In this document: piece after piece, positions 8,009-15,978 of the stretch
Position numbering within the stretch: the first letter of the stretch is position 1
Layout of the letters: every line of letters begins with the position of its first letter
Source of the DNA: Tabrizicola soli
Lineage (GTDB): Bacteria > Pseudomonadota > Alphaproteobacteria > Rhodobacterales > Rhodobacteraceae
Reading direction: 5' to 3'
DNA: 64,000 nt
Assembly (NCBI RefSeq): GCF_015999335.1
Contig: NZ_JAEACP010000012.1
Span: 62,001-126,000 of the forward strand
Notes under the pieces: model-generated
Seen by the model: the letters and a program-made list of their open reading frames with translations, nothing else
Told to the model about the DNA's origin: nothing
The model's database searches: none
Made by a program: the position numbers and the translations under genes

Positions 8009-9811
8009 ATGACTGCCTATCCTTATGAAGTGCATGACTATGACGTGGTCGTGGTGGGGGCTGGCGGCGCCGGCCTGCGCGCCACGCTCGGCATGGCCGA
8101 GCAGGGGCTGCGCACGGCCTGCGTGACCAAGGTCTTCCCGACGCGGTCGCATACCGTGGCGGCGCAGGGCGGGATCGCTGCGTCCCTGGGCAACATGGGC
8201 CCGGACAGCTGGCAGTGGCACATGTTCGACACGGTGAAGGGCTCGGACTGGCTGGGCGACACCGATGCGATGGAATACCTCGCGCGGGAGGCGCCGAAGG
8301 CGGTCTACGAGCTGGAGCATTACGGCGTTCCGTTCAGCCGCACCGAGGAAGGCAAGATCTACCAGCGCCCCTTCGGCGGCCATACGACCGAGTTCGGCGA
8401 GGGCCCGCCGGTGCAGCGCACCTGTGCCGCCGCCGACCGGACCGGACATGCGATCCTGCACACGCTCTATGGGCAAAGCCTGAAGAACAACGCGGAATTC
8501 TACATCGAATATTTCGCCATCGACCTGATCATCACCGATGGCGCCTGCACCGGGGTGGTGGCCTGGAAGCTGGACGACGGCACGATCCATGTCTTCAACG
8601 CGAAGATGGTGGTCTTGGCGACGGGCGGCTACGGCCGGGCCTATTTCAGCGCGACCTCGGCGCATACCTGCACCGGCGACGGCGGCGGGATGGTGGCGCG
8701 GGCCGGGCTGCCGCTGCAGGACATGGAGTTCGTGCAGTTCCACCCGACCGGCATCTATGGCTCGGGCTGCCTGATCACCGAAGGCGCGCGGGGCGAGGGC
8801 GGTTATCTGACCAACGCCAATGGCGAGCGGTTCATGGAGCGCTATGCGCCGCATTACAAGGACCTGGCGCCGCGCGACTATGTCAGCCGCTGCATGACGC
8901 TGGAGATCCGCGAGGGGCGCGGGGTGGGGGCCCACAAGGACCATATCCACCTGAACCTGTCGCATCTGCCCAAGGAGACGCTGGAGCTGCGCCTGCCCGG
9001 CATCAGCGAAAGCGCCCGCATCTTCGCCGGCGTCGACCTGACGAAAGAGCCGATCCCGGTCCTGCCGACGGTGCATTACAACATGGGCGGCATCCCGACG
9101 AACTATTGGGGCGAGGTGCTGAACCCGACCGCCGCCAACCCGGATGCGGTCTTCCCCGGCCTGATGGCGGTGGGCGAGGCCGGCTGTGCCTCCGTGCATG
9201 GCGCGAACCGGCTGGGGTCCAACTCCCTCATCGACCTGGTGGTCTTCGGCCGGGCGGCGGCGATCCGGGCCGGGCAGGTGGTGGACCGGGACGCAAGCGT
9301 TCCGGCGACGAACAAGGCCGGGGTCGACAAGGCGCTGGGCCGTTTCGACGACCTGCGCCACGCCAAGGGCGCGATCCCGACCGCCGAGTTGCGGCTTGAG
9401 ATGCAGAAGACCATGCAGGCCGATGCGGCCGTCTTCCGCGCCGAGGAGACCCTTGCGGCGGGCGAGACGAAGATGACCGCCATCGCGGGCAAGATGGGCG
9501 ACCTGAAGGTCACCGACCGCAGCATGGTCTGGAACAGCGACCTGATGGAGACGCTGGAGCTGACCAACCTGATGCCGAACGCGCTGGCGACGATCTACGG
9601 CGCGCATGCCCGGACCGAAAGCCGCGGCGCCCATGCGCATGAGGATCACCCGAACCGCGACGATGCGAACTGGCGCAAGCACTCGCTGGCCTGGGTCGAG
9701 GGCAACCGGGTGCGGCTGGACTATCGTCCGGTCCATGCCGATCCGCTGACCACCGAGGCCGAGGGCGGGATCCCGCTGGCGAAGATCGCCCCGGCCGAGA
9801 GGAAGTTCTGA
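8009..9811 (+). CDS. sdhA: Succinate dehydrogenase flavoprotein subunit
   Basis: 600 aa. FAD dinucleotide motif [17 protein letters not shown] at the N-terminus; covalent-FAD histidine in [16 protein letters not shown]; substrate-site blocks [13 protein letters not shown] and [11 protein letters not shown]; active-site Arg/His region [14 protein letters not shown]-terminal [18 protein letters not shown]. Catalyses succinate to fumarate. Three ATGs in a row occur at 8003, 8006 and 8009. AAGGGA at 7997-8002 is best spaced from 8009. The TTG at 7994 overlapping the sdhD stop is less likely. Confidence 0.97.
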   Translation: MTAYPYEVHDYDVVVVGAGGAGLRATLGMAEQGLRTACVTKVFPTRSHTVAAQGGIAASLGNMGPDSWQWHMFDTVKGSDWLGDTDAMEYLAREAPKAVYELEHYGVPFSRTEEGKIYQRPFGGHTTEFGEGPPVQRTCAAADRTGHAILHTLYGQSLKNNAEFYIEYFAIDLIITDGACTGVVAWKLDDGTIHVFNAKMVVLATGGYGRAYFSATSAHTCTGDGGGMVARAGLPLQDMEFVQFHPTGIYGSGCLITEGARGEGGYLTNANGERFMERYAPHYKDLAPRDYVSRCMTLEIREGRGVGAHKDHIHLNLSHLPKETLELRLPGISESARIFAGVDLTKEPIPVLPTVHYNMGGIPTNYWGEVLNPTAANPDAVFPGLMAVGEAGCASVHGANRLGSNSLIDLVVFGRAAAIRAGQVVDRDASVPATNKAGVDKALGRFDDLRHAKGAIPTAELRLEMQKTMQADAAVFRAEETLAAGETKMTAIAGKMGDLKVTDRSMVWNSDLMETLELTNLMPNALATIYGAHARTESRGAHAHEDHPNRDDANWRKHSLAWVEGNRVRLDYRPVHADPLTTEAEGGIPLAKIAPAERKF

Positions 9812-10125
9812 TGCGCGCCGGGGCCGCCTTGCTTGTCCTGCTGGCGCTCTCTGCCTGCGATCCGGCCGAGATGGCCGACAAGGCCGTGCGGCGGACGGCG
9901 GAAAGCGTGGTCTTTCCGGTGGTGAACATCGACATGCCGGCCGATCCGGCGCAGGCGGCGACGAATTGCATCCTGGATGCCGCGAGCCCCGACGAGCTGC
10001 GGCTTCTGGCGCGCGACGTGGGCGTCGAGGCCGGGACCTCGACCAAGGCCACGATCCGCGATATCGCCCTGCGCCCCGCCGCGCAGGCCTGTTTCTCCGC
10101 CCATGCCGTGCCGCCGATCCGGTGA
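9811..10125 (+). CDS. Small lipoprotein A between sdhA and sdhB, 104 aa
   Basis: Starts at the last base of the sdhA stop (TGATG). A type II signal peptide is visible: [16 protein letters not shown] with lipobox LSAC, Cys at residue 16, so a lipid-anchored periplasmic protein is expected. The mature part contains one further Cys pair (TNCILDAAS and QACFSAH) that could form a disulfide. No named domain is recognised. The position, embedded in the sdh operon with a 1-nt overlap, suggests co-translation with complex II subunits; whether it assists complex II is unknown. Confidence 0.75.
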   Translation: MRAGAALLVLLALSACDPAEMADKAVRRTAESVVFPVVNIDMPADPAQAATNCILDAASPDELRLLARDVGVEAGTSTKATIRDIALRPAAQACFSAHAVPPIR

Positions 10126-10421
10126 TGAAGATGCGGCTGGCCCTGATCCCCTGCCTTCTCCTCCTCGCCTGCGGCCCGATGACCATGGCCGAGGCCGAGC
10201 GCCAGTGCTTCGAGCGCGCGCGCCTTGCGCAGCAGCCGCGGGGCACGCTGGGGGTGGGGGTGGGATCGGGCGGACATGCCGCGGGCGCGGTCGAGCTGGA
10301 GGTAAGCTCGGACTTCCTGCTCGGCCGTGATCCCTCGGCCATCTACGAGACCTGCGTGATGGCAAGGACGGGCGAGCCGCCCAGCCGTCCGCTTTATGCA
10401 AGACCCGACTGGAAAGGCTGA
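10125..10421 (+). CDS. Small lipoprotein B between sdhA and sdhB, 98 aa
   Basis: Overlaps the previous stop by 1 nt (TGATG). MKMRLALIPCLLLLACGP contains a lipobox (LLAC) with Cys at about residue 16. A basic, Gly-rich middle (GTLGVGVGSGGHAAG) and two later Cys (RQCFERAR, YETCVMAR) follow. I cannot assign a domain. ATG at 10131 is an alternative start. Like lipoprotein A it is interleaved between sdhA and sdhB, separated from sdhB by only 6 nt, so it must be produced with succinate dehydrogenase. Confidence 0.75.
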   Translation: MKMRLALIPCLLLLACGPMTMAEAERQCFERARLAQQPRGTLGVGVGSGGHAAGAVELEVSSDFLLGRDPSAIYETCVMARTGEPPSRPLYARPDWKG

Positions 10422-10427
10422 TTTCCC

Positions 10428-11204
10428 ATGGTCCAGCTCACCCTGCCCAAGAACTCGAAGATCCGCACCGGCAAGACCTGGCCGAAGCCGGACGGCAAGA
10501 ACGTCCGCAAGTTCCAGATCTACCGCTGGAACCCCGATGACGGCGAGAACCCGCGGGTCGACACCTATTTCATCGACATGGACCAGTGCGGCCCGATGGT
10601 CCTGGACGCGCTGATCAAGATCAAGAACGAGATCGACCCGACCCTGACCTTCCGCCGGTCCTGCCGCGAGGGGATCTGCGGCTCTTGTGCGATGAACATC
10701 GACGGGATCAACACCCTGGCCTGCATCTACGGGCTGGACGAGGTGAAGGGCGACGTCCGGATCTATCCCTTGCCGCATATGGAAGTGGTCAAGGACCTGA
10801 TCCCCGACCTGACGCATTTCTACGCCCAGCACGCCAGCATCATGCCCTGGCTGGAGACCAAGACCAACCGCCCGGCCAAGGAATGGCGGCAGTCGATCGA
10901 GGACCGCAAGAAGCTGGACGGGCTTTATGAATGCGTGATGTGCGCCTCGTGCAGCACCGCCTGCCCGTCCTACTGGTGGAACTCGGACCGCTATCTCGGC
11001 CCGGCGGCGCTCTTGCATGCCTATCGCTGGATCATCGACAGCCGGGACGAGGCGACGGGGGAGCGGCTGGATGCGCTGGAGGATCCGTTCAAGCTCTATC
11101 GCTGCCACACGATCATGAACTGCGCCAAGACCTGCCCCAAGGGGCTGAACCCGGCCAAGGCGATCGCCGAGATCAAGAAGATGATGGTCGAGCGGGTGGT
11201 GTAA
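10428..11204 (+). CDS. sdhB: Succinate dehydrogenase iron-sulfur subunit
   Basis: 258 aa. Carries the [2Fe-2S] motif [16 protein letters not shown], the [4Fe-4S] motif [17 protein letters not shown] and the [3Fe-4S] region [17 protein letters not shown], in the order expected for complex II electron transfer from FAD to ubiquinone. Length is normal. It starts 6 nt after lipoprotein B. Only GATT precedes the ATG, so translation probably relies partly on coupling to the upstream gene. Confidence 0.97.
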   Translation: MVQLTLPKNSKIRTGKTWPKPDGKNVRKFQIYRWNPDDGENPRVDTYFIDMDQCGPMVLDALIKIKNEIDPTLTFRRSCREGICGSCAMNIDGINTLACIYGLDEVKGDVRIYPLPHMEVVKDLIPDLTHFYAQHASIMPWLETKTNRPAKEWRQSIEDRKKLDGLYECVMCASCSTACPSYWWNSDRYLGPAALLHAYRWIIDSRDEATGERLDALEDPFKLYRCHTIMNCAKTCPKGLNPAKAIAEIKKMMVERVV

Positions 11205-11211
11205 CGCGCCT

Positions 11212-11409
11212 GTGCCGCTGCTGCTGATCCTGCTGGCGGTTTCGGTCTACCTCTATCTCTGGCTGAGCCGGCGCAAGTCGACCCTGACCCGCAACTGCCG
11301 CTGGCGGCTGGACCGGAGCGTCGCGCCGGACTTCTGGCGCTGCGTGGCCTGCGGGGCGACGGCGCGCGGGGCGGAACCGAGGGATTGCCTGCGAGGCAGT
11401 CAGGAATAA
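11212..11409 (+). CDS. Small membrane protein with C-terminal Cys pair, 65 aa
   Basis: GTG start 7 nt after sdhB. One N-terminal transmembrane helix (LLLILLAVSVYLYLWLS) followed by a basic loop and a WRCVACGATAR segment resembling half of a zinc ribbon, with two further Cys (RNC, RDC). Unknown function; the position makes it the probable last gene of the sdh operon. The 3' end overlaps the convergent aldo/keto reductase gene by 10 nt. Confidence 0.6.
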   Translation: MPLLLILLAVSVYLYLWLSRRKSTLTRNCRWRLDRSVAPDFWRCVACGATARGAEPRDCLRGSQE

Positions 11410-12383
11410 CGCTCCACCGTCGCGGCCTGGTGGTCGTCGTAGCGGTCGCCCCAGGCCCAGCCGACCGGGAGAAGACGGTCGATTTCCGCCCGGTCGTCGT
11501 CGGTCAGGGTGATCTCCGGCGCGCCGGACCAGGCCTGCAGGTGCCCGGCCGTGCGGGTGCCCGGAATCGGGATCACATGCGGCCCGCGGTCGAGGAGCCA
11601 GGCGAGCGCGACGGCGGCCGGGCTGTGGCCCCGGTCGCGGGCGAAGGCGTGGAAGGCGACGAGCTTGGCGCGGTTATGCGGCCAGTTCCCGGGGTGGAAG
11701 CGCGGGATGCGGCTGCGGAACTCGCCCGCGCGGAAGGTCGCGGGATCGGCCATCGGCGTGCCGAAGGCGCCGCGCGCGAGGGGGGAGAAGGGGACGAAGG
11801 CCACGTCCAGCTCGGCGCAACGCTGGATCAGGCCCAGTTCCGGCTGGCGGGTCCAGAGCGAATATTCGTTCTGCACCGCCGTCACCGGATGCACCGCATG
11901 GGCGCGCTCCAGCGTGTGGGGCGCGATCTCGGACAGGCCGTAGCCCAGGATTTTCCCTTCTTCCTGAAGGCGTTGCATCGTGCCTGCCAGATCCTCGGCC
12001 GGGACTTGCGGGTCGTGGCGGTGGGCGTAGAACAGCATCACATGGTCCACGCCAAGTCGCTTCAGAGAACCTTCCAACTCGGCCCGCAGATGTTCCGGCC
12101 GGTTGTCGATGCGGCGGGCGGGGTCGTCGGTGAAGGCGGCCTTGGTGGCGAGGTGCGGCCGGTGGCCCCGGCTGCGCAGCCAGGCGCCGATCACCGTTTC
12201 GCACAGGCCCTTGCCATAGATGTTCGCGACATCGAGGAAGGTGATCCCGGCCTCCCAGGCGGCGTCCAGCGCGCGCAGGCTCTCGGCCTCGGTCGTGGGG
12301 CCGAACATGCCGCCGAAGGACAGGCAGCCGAAGCCGAGGGCCGAGACCATCGGGCCGCGCTGCCCGAGCTGACGCTGTTTCAT
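11400..12383 (-). CDS. Aldo/keto reductase
   Basis: 327 aa, cytoplasmic NADPH-dependent oxidoreductase of the TIM-barrel AKR superfamily. Opens with GPMVSALGFGCLSFGG, has the catalytic Asp/Tyr in FLDVANIYGKG, catalytic Lys in LATKAAF, His in LFYAHRHDP, and the NADPH-binding region IPIPGTRTAGHLQ near residue 275. The sequence resembles the general-stress/aryl-alcohol AKR13 type. Substrate unknown. It is transcribed alone, convergent with the sdh operon. Confidence 0.9.
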   Translation of the reverse strand: MKQRQLGQRGPMVSALGFGCLSFGGMFGPTTEAESLRALDAAWEAGITFLDVANIYGKGLCETVIGAWLRSRGHRPHLATKAAFTDDPARRIDNRPEHLRAELEGSLKRLGVDHVMLFYAHRHDPQVPAEDLAGTMQRLQEEGKILGYGLSEIAPHTLERAHAVHPVTAVQNEYSLWTRQPELGLIQRCAELDVAFVPFSPLARGAFGTPMADPATFRAGEFRSRIPRFHPGNWPHNRAKLVAFHAFARDRGHSPAAVALAWLLDRGPHVIPIPGTRTAGHLQAWSGAPEITLTDDDRAEIDRLLPVGWAWGDRYDDHQAATVERYS

Positions 12384-12432
12384 GCCGCTCTCCCCCCGTT
12401 TGGCGGCAAGAGAGGGAAGCGGGCGGGAATGG

Positions 12433-13752
12433 TCAAGGGGTGACGAAATGTATCCCCTGGAAGCGGGCGCGCAGGGCCTTGGTGCGCGGGGCGACGGTTT
12501 CTGGGGCGTTCGAGCGCAGGCCCTCGGCGATTAGCGCGGCGAGAGCGGGGGCGTCGGCCGGGGTGACGCCACGGCGGACGAGCTCGGGCGTGCCGATGCG
12601 CAGGCCGTTCAGGTCGCCGGGGACCTCGGCGATGGGCAAGCCGATGCCGCAGGCGAGGAAGCCCGCCTTGCGCAGGGTCTTCGAGGCCGCCTGGCCTCCG
12701 CCGAAGGGGGCTGCCTCGATGGCGAACTGGTGCGAGGTGGTGGCGCCCCGGTCGGCGGCAAAGACGGGCAGGCCGAGCTTGGCGAGTTCCGTTGCGAGGG
12801 CCCGGGCGAGGTCGACCATGGCCTTGGCATAGGCCCGCCCGTAGTCGCGCCAGTCGAGGAGGGTATAGGCCAGCGCGGCGGATTTGGCGGCGTCGAAATT
12901 GGCGGTCAGGCCGGGGAAGGCGATGGCGTCCAGCCGCTCGGCGATCGCGGCGTCATTGGCCAGGATCAGCCCGCCGGCGGGGCCGCCGAGCGACTTGTAG
13001 GTGCTCATGGTCATCAGATGCGCGCCCTCGGTGAGCGGGTTGGCCCAGACGCCGCCGGCGATGATGCCGCATTGATGGGCGGCGTCGAACAGGACCTTGG
13101 CCCCGACCTGATCGGCGATCTTGCGCACCTCGGCGACGGGGTGCGGGAAGAGGTTGAGGCTGCCGCCGACGGTGATGATCTTTGGGCGGACGGCATGGGC
13201 GAGGTCGTGCAGGCCTTTCAGGTCAAGGGTATAGCCATCGGCGTCGATCGGCGCGGGATGGGTGGTCAGGCCGTAGAGGCCCGCACATCCCGCCGCATGG
13301 TGGGTGACATGGCCACCGACGGCGCCGGGGGGCGCGATGATGCTGTCGCCGGGTTTCGCCAGCGCCATGAAGCCGTAGAGGTTCGCGAGCGCGCCGGAGG
13401 CGACGCGGATCTCGGCGTATTTCGCCTGGAAGACTTCGGCCGCGAGTTCGGCGGCGATGACCTCGATTTCCTCGATGGCCTCCAGCCCCATCTCGTATTT
13501 GTCGCCCGGATAGCCGAGCGAGGGGCGCGAGCCGATGCCGGAGGCCAGCGCGGCCTCGGCCCTGGGGTTCATCACATTGGTCGCGGGGTTCAGGTTGAAG
13601 CAGTCCTGGTCGTGGATCTCGCGGTTCTGCGCGATCAGATGGTCGAGGCGCCGGGCAACCCCGGCGGAGGGCTGGTCCGCATCGCTGGCGAGGCGCTGGA
13701 TATGGGTCTCGCAAGCGGCGGGGACCCAGGGGCGGGGGGCGAGATGGGGCAT
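12433..13752 (-). CDS. Serine hydroxymethyltransferase-like PLP enzyme
   Basis: 439 aa, fold-type I PLP enzyme. Overall organisation follows SHMT: NLNPATNVMNPRAEAAL for the substrate loop, GYPGDKYEMG in place of the usual YPG(K/R)RYYGG, LFDAAHQCGIIAGG with the PLP-pyridine Asp and the His, and a C-terminal block GLRIGTPELVRRG. The Schiff-base Lys lies in TMSTYKSLGGPAGG rather than the standard TTTTHK-T-RGPRGG, so it is a divergent paralogue rather than housekeeping GlyA; alpha-methylserine or another beta-hydroxy amino acid may be the substrate. ATG at 13752 has AAGGAGA upstream. A LysR gene diverges 87 nt away. Confidence 0.8.
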   Translation of the reverse strand: MPHLAPRPWVPAACETHIQRLASDADQPSAGVARRLDHLIAQNREIHDQDCFNLNPATNVMNPRAEAALASGIGSRPSLGYPGDKYEMGLEAIEEIEVIAAELAAEVFQAKYAEIRVASGALANLYGFMALAKPGDSIIAPPGAVGGHVTHHAAGCAGLYGLTTHPAPIDADGYTLDLKGLHDLAHAVRPKIITVGGSLNLFPHPVAEVRKIADQVGAKVLFDAAHQCGIIAGGVWANPLTEGAHLMTMSTYKSLGGPAGGLILANDAAIAERLDAIAFPGLTANFDAAKSAALAYTLLDWRDYGRAYAKAMVDLARALATELAKLGLPVFAADRGATTSHQFAIEAAPFGGGQAASKTLRKAGFLACGIGLPIAEVPGDLNGLRIGTPELVRRGVTPADAPALAALIAEGLRSNAPETVAPRTKALRARFQGIHFVTP

Positions 13753-13839
13753 GGCGGTCTCCTTTTGCGGCAGGGTAGGGGGGAGGGGCCTTGCGGGCAA
13801 ATCAGTTCTGCGGAAAATTAGGGTCAGGAAAGTTAAGCC

Positions 13840-14709
13840 ATGCCCGTCGCGCCGCCGCCCCTGACCCGCCTGCCGCTGAACGCGCTGCGTGCCTTCGAGG
13901 CGGCGGCGCGGACGGGGGCTTTCACGCTGGCGGCGGCGGAGCTGGGGGTGACGCCCGGCGCGGTGACGGCGCATGTGAAGGCGCTGGAGGAACGGCTGGG
14001 GGCGGCGCTCTTCGAGCGGCAGGCCAGGGGGGTGCGGCTGACCGCGCTGGGGCTGGCGGCGGCCGGGGAACTGACCGGGGCCTTCGACGCGCTGGCCGGG
14101 GCCGAGGCTCGCTTGAGGGCGCTGGCCCTGCCGCGCGAGGTGCGTGTCGCGACCCTGCCGGCGATTGCGCAGCTCTGGCTCTCGCCGCGCCTGCCTGCAC
14201 TAAGGGCCGCCGCGCCGGAGATTTCGGTGTCCATCACCGCGCTGGAGGCGGCTCCGAACCTGAAGCGCAGCCTGCACGACCTGAGCCTGTTTCCGGCCGA
14301 AAGCGGGGGCAGGCTGGTTGTGAAGGACGAGCTGTTCCCGGTTTGCGCGCCCGCGCTGGCGGACCGGCTAGCCTGCGTCGCCGATCTGGGCGGGGTGCCC
14401 TGTCTGTCGGATTCGTCATGGGCGCGGGACTGGGACATCTGGTTGCAGGCCGTGGGCGAGATTGTGCCGATGCGGGGGCCGGTCTTCTCGCTATATGCGC
14501 TGGCGGTGGAAGAGGCGGTGAACGGTGCGGGCGTGCTGATGGGGCACGGGCCGCTGGTGGCGGGGCATCTGGAGCGGGGAACGCTGGTTTCGCCGTTTTC
14601 CCAACGGGTTGGCTTGCCCGAAGGGTTCCGGCTGTGGTCGGCACGGCCCCTGAGGAAGGGCAGCGCGGCGGCGCAAGTGGCCAACTTTCTGGTGGAGCCT
14701 CTGGGGTAA
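13840..14709 (+). CDS. LysR family transcriptional regulator
   Basis: 289 aa. N-terminal winged helix-turn-helix LNALRAFEAAARTGAFTLAA...VTPGAVTAHVKALEE (residues 13-50) of the GcvA-like subgroup, followed by a periplasmic-binding-fold effector domain. It diverges from the SHMT-like gene across 87 bp, the usual arrangement for a LysR regulator and its target, so it probably controls that gene in response to an amino acid. A perfect palindrome terminator follows directly. Confidence 0.9.
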   Translation: MPVAPPPLTRLPLNALRAFEAAARTGAFTLAAAELGVTPGAVTAHVKALEERLGAALFERQARGVRLTALGLAAAGELTGAFDALAGAEARLRALALPREVRVATLPAIAQLWLSPRLPALRAAAPEISVSITALEAAPNLKRSLHDLSLFPAESGGRLVVKDELFPVCAPALADRLACVADLGGVPCLSDSSWARDWDIWLQAVGEIVPMRGPVFSLYALAVEEAVNGAGVLMGHGPLVAGHLERGTLVSPFSQRVGLPEGFRLWSARPLRKGSAAAQVANFLVEPLG

Positions 14710-14739
14710 GCCCAAGAATTTTCTAGAAAATTCTTGGGC
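14710..14739. terminator. Perfect 30-bp A/T-rich palindrome, bidirectional terminator
   Basis: Arms GCCCAAGAATTTTCT and its exact complement, meeting at the central CTAG. Lies 1 nt after the LysR stop and 19 nt from the deoD stop, between convergent genes, so it can terminate both. Same style as palindromes at 23542, 59597 and 63800. Confidence 0.75.
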
Positions 14740-14757
14740 CTGGTGTCGTGTTTCGGC

Positions 14758-15462
14758 TCAGGCGAAGGCCGCCTCCAGCGCGATCTCGATCATCGCGCCG
14801 AAGCTTGTCTCGCGTTGGTCCGAAGGCAGCGCCTCGCCGGTGGTGATGTGGTCCGAGACGGTGAGCACCGCCAAGGCGCGGGCACCGTGGCGGGCGGCGA
14901 GCATGTAGAGCTCGGCCGCCTCCATCTCGACACCAAGGCAGCCGTGGCGGAGGAGTTGCCCTGTCAGGTCCGGGCGTTCGTCGTAGAAGGTGTCCGAGGA
15001 GAAGATTCCGCCGACATGGACCGGCGTGCCCTTGGCGGTCGCGGCGGCGTAGGCCTTTGACAATAGGCCGAAATCGGCGCAAGGGGCGAAGTTCAGCTCC
15101 TTGAAGAGGGTGCGCGAGGGCGAGCCTGTCGTGGAGCAGGTCTGCGCCAGGATCACGTCGCGGACCTTGACATGCTCGGGCAGCGCCCCGGCGGAGCCGA
15201 CGCGGATCAGCGTCCGCGCGCCATAGTCGCGGATCAGTTCATTGGCGTAGATCGAGAGCGACGGCATCCCCATTCCGGTGCCGTGGATGGTGACCCGGTG
15301 GCCGCGCCAGCTGCCGGTATAGCCCAGCATCCCGCGCACCTCGTTCACCAGAACGGCGTCGGTGAGGAAAGTCCGGGCCGCCCAGCGGGCGCGGTAGGGA
15401 TCGCCGGGCAGAAGCACGGTCTCGGCGATCTCGCCGGGTCGGGCAGCGATATGGACGGTCAT
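14758..15462 (-). CDS. deoD: Purine nucleoside phosphorylase, DeoD type
   Basis: 234 aa, the length of hexameric bacterial PNP. Visible blocks: phosphate-site [23 protein letters not shown], and the nucleoside-site [20 protein letters not shown] followed by [10 protein letters not shown] with the catalytic Asp. It cleaves purine (deoxy)nucleosides with phosphate in salvage. Start at 15462 is supported by a GGGGGAGAGAG leader. It is not in a deo operon here. It lies alone between an intrinsic terminator and the DUF6455 gene. Confidence 0.93.
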   Translation of the reverse strand: MTVHIAARPGEIAETVLLPGDPYRARWAARTFLTDAVLVNEVRGMLGYTGSWRGHRVTIHGTGMGMPSLSIYANELIRDYGARTLIRVGSAGALPEHVKVRDVILAQTCSTTGSPSRTLFKELNFAPCADFGLLSKAYAAATAKGTPVHVGGIFSSDTFYDERPDLTGQLLRHGCLGVEMEAAELYMLAARHGARALAVLTVSDHITTGEALPSDQRETSFGAMIEIALEAAFA

Positions 15463-15533
15463 TCTCTCTCCCCCTCCGGCCGGTCGGGCCCGGCCATTAA
15501 GGCGGGGCGCGGGGCGGTCCGCAAGGGGGGCCG

Positions 15534-15890
15534 TCAGCGCGGATGGGCTGCCAGATGGGCAAAGCTTTCGCGGTTGCCGCAGAAGCTGCATTGCGATGGA
15601 ACCGGATGCGCGCCGGCCAGCGTCGCGGCGCAGATCGCCCGGTCGGTGCAATGGCCGCAGGTGGTCAGAAGTTCGACCCATTGTTCGTAATCGCGCTTGA
15701 GATCCTCCTCGGGCACGCCGAAGACCTTGCCCATGGCGATGACGCGCTCGTTGATGTCGCGCGGCATGCGGAGGAAATCCAGCACCTGATGGCGGCTCAG
15801 CCCGAGATCGGCGAAGTCGCGGTCGGAGAGGGCGTTGACCTCCTGCACCTCGTGCAGGCGGTGAAGGAAGGTGCGGATGCGGTCGAACAT
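15534..15890 (-). CDS. DUF6455-like cysteine-rich protein, 118 aa
   Basis: An N-terminal amphipathic region ([36 protein letters not shown]) resembles the DUF1127-type motif of small alphaproteobacterial proteins. The C-terminal half has a Cys array: [16 protein letters not shown] then [11 protein letters not shown], five cysteines in a likely zinc or Fe-S site. I associate this layout with the DUF6455 family; function unknown. No signal peptide, so cytoplasmic. The neighbouring ecm is on the same strand downstream but separated by its own upstream region. Confidence 0.75.
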   Translation of the reverse strand: MFDRIRTFLHRLHEVQEVNALSDRDFADLGLSRHQVLDFLRMPRDINERVIAMGKVFGVPEEDLKRDYEQWVELLTTCGHCTDRAICAATLAGAHPVPSQCSFCGNRESFAHLAAHPR

Positions 15891-15978
15891 GGGCGCTGTC
15901 CTCGGCCGGGGGTTCGACTTGCAGGATAGGCGGCGCGGAAGGCTGCGCCTTGATTTGCGTCAAGGTCCGGAGCGGCCG

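Noticed and set aside
8215-9399. Shifted-frame open frame of 394 codons within sdhA
   Set aside because: Same strand but different frame from a full-length, motif-complete sdhA; no frameshift in sdhA is visible.
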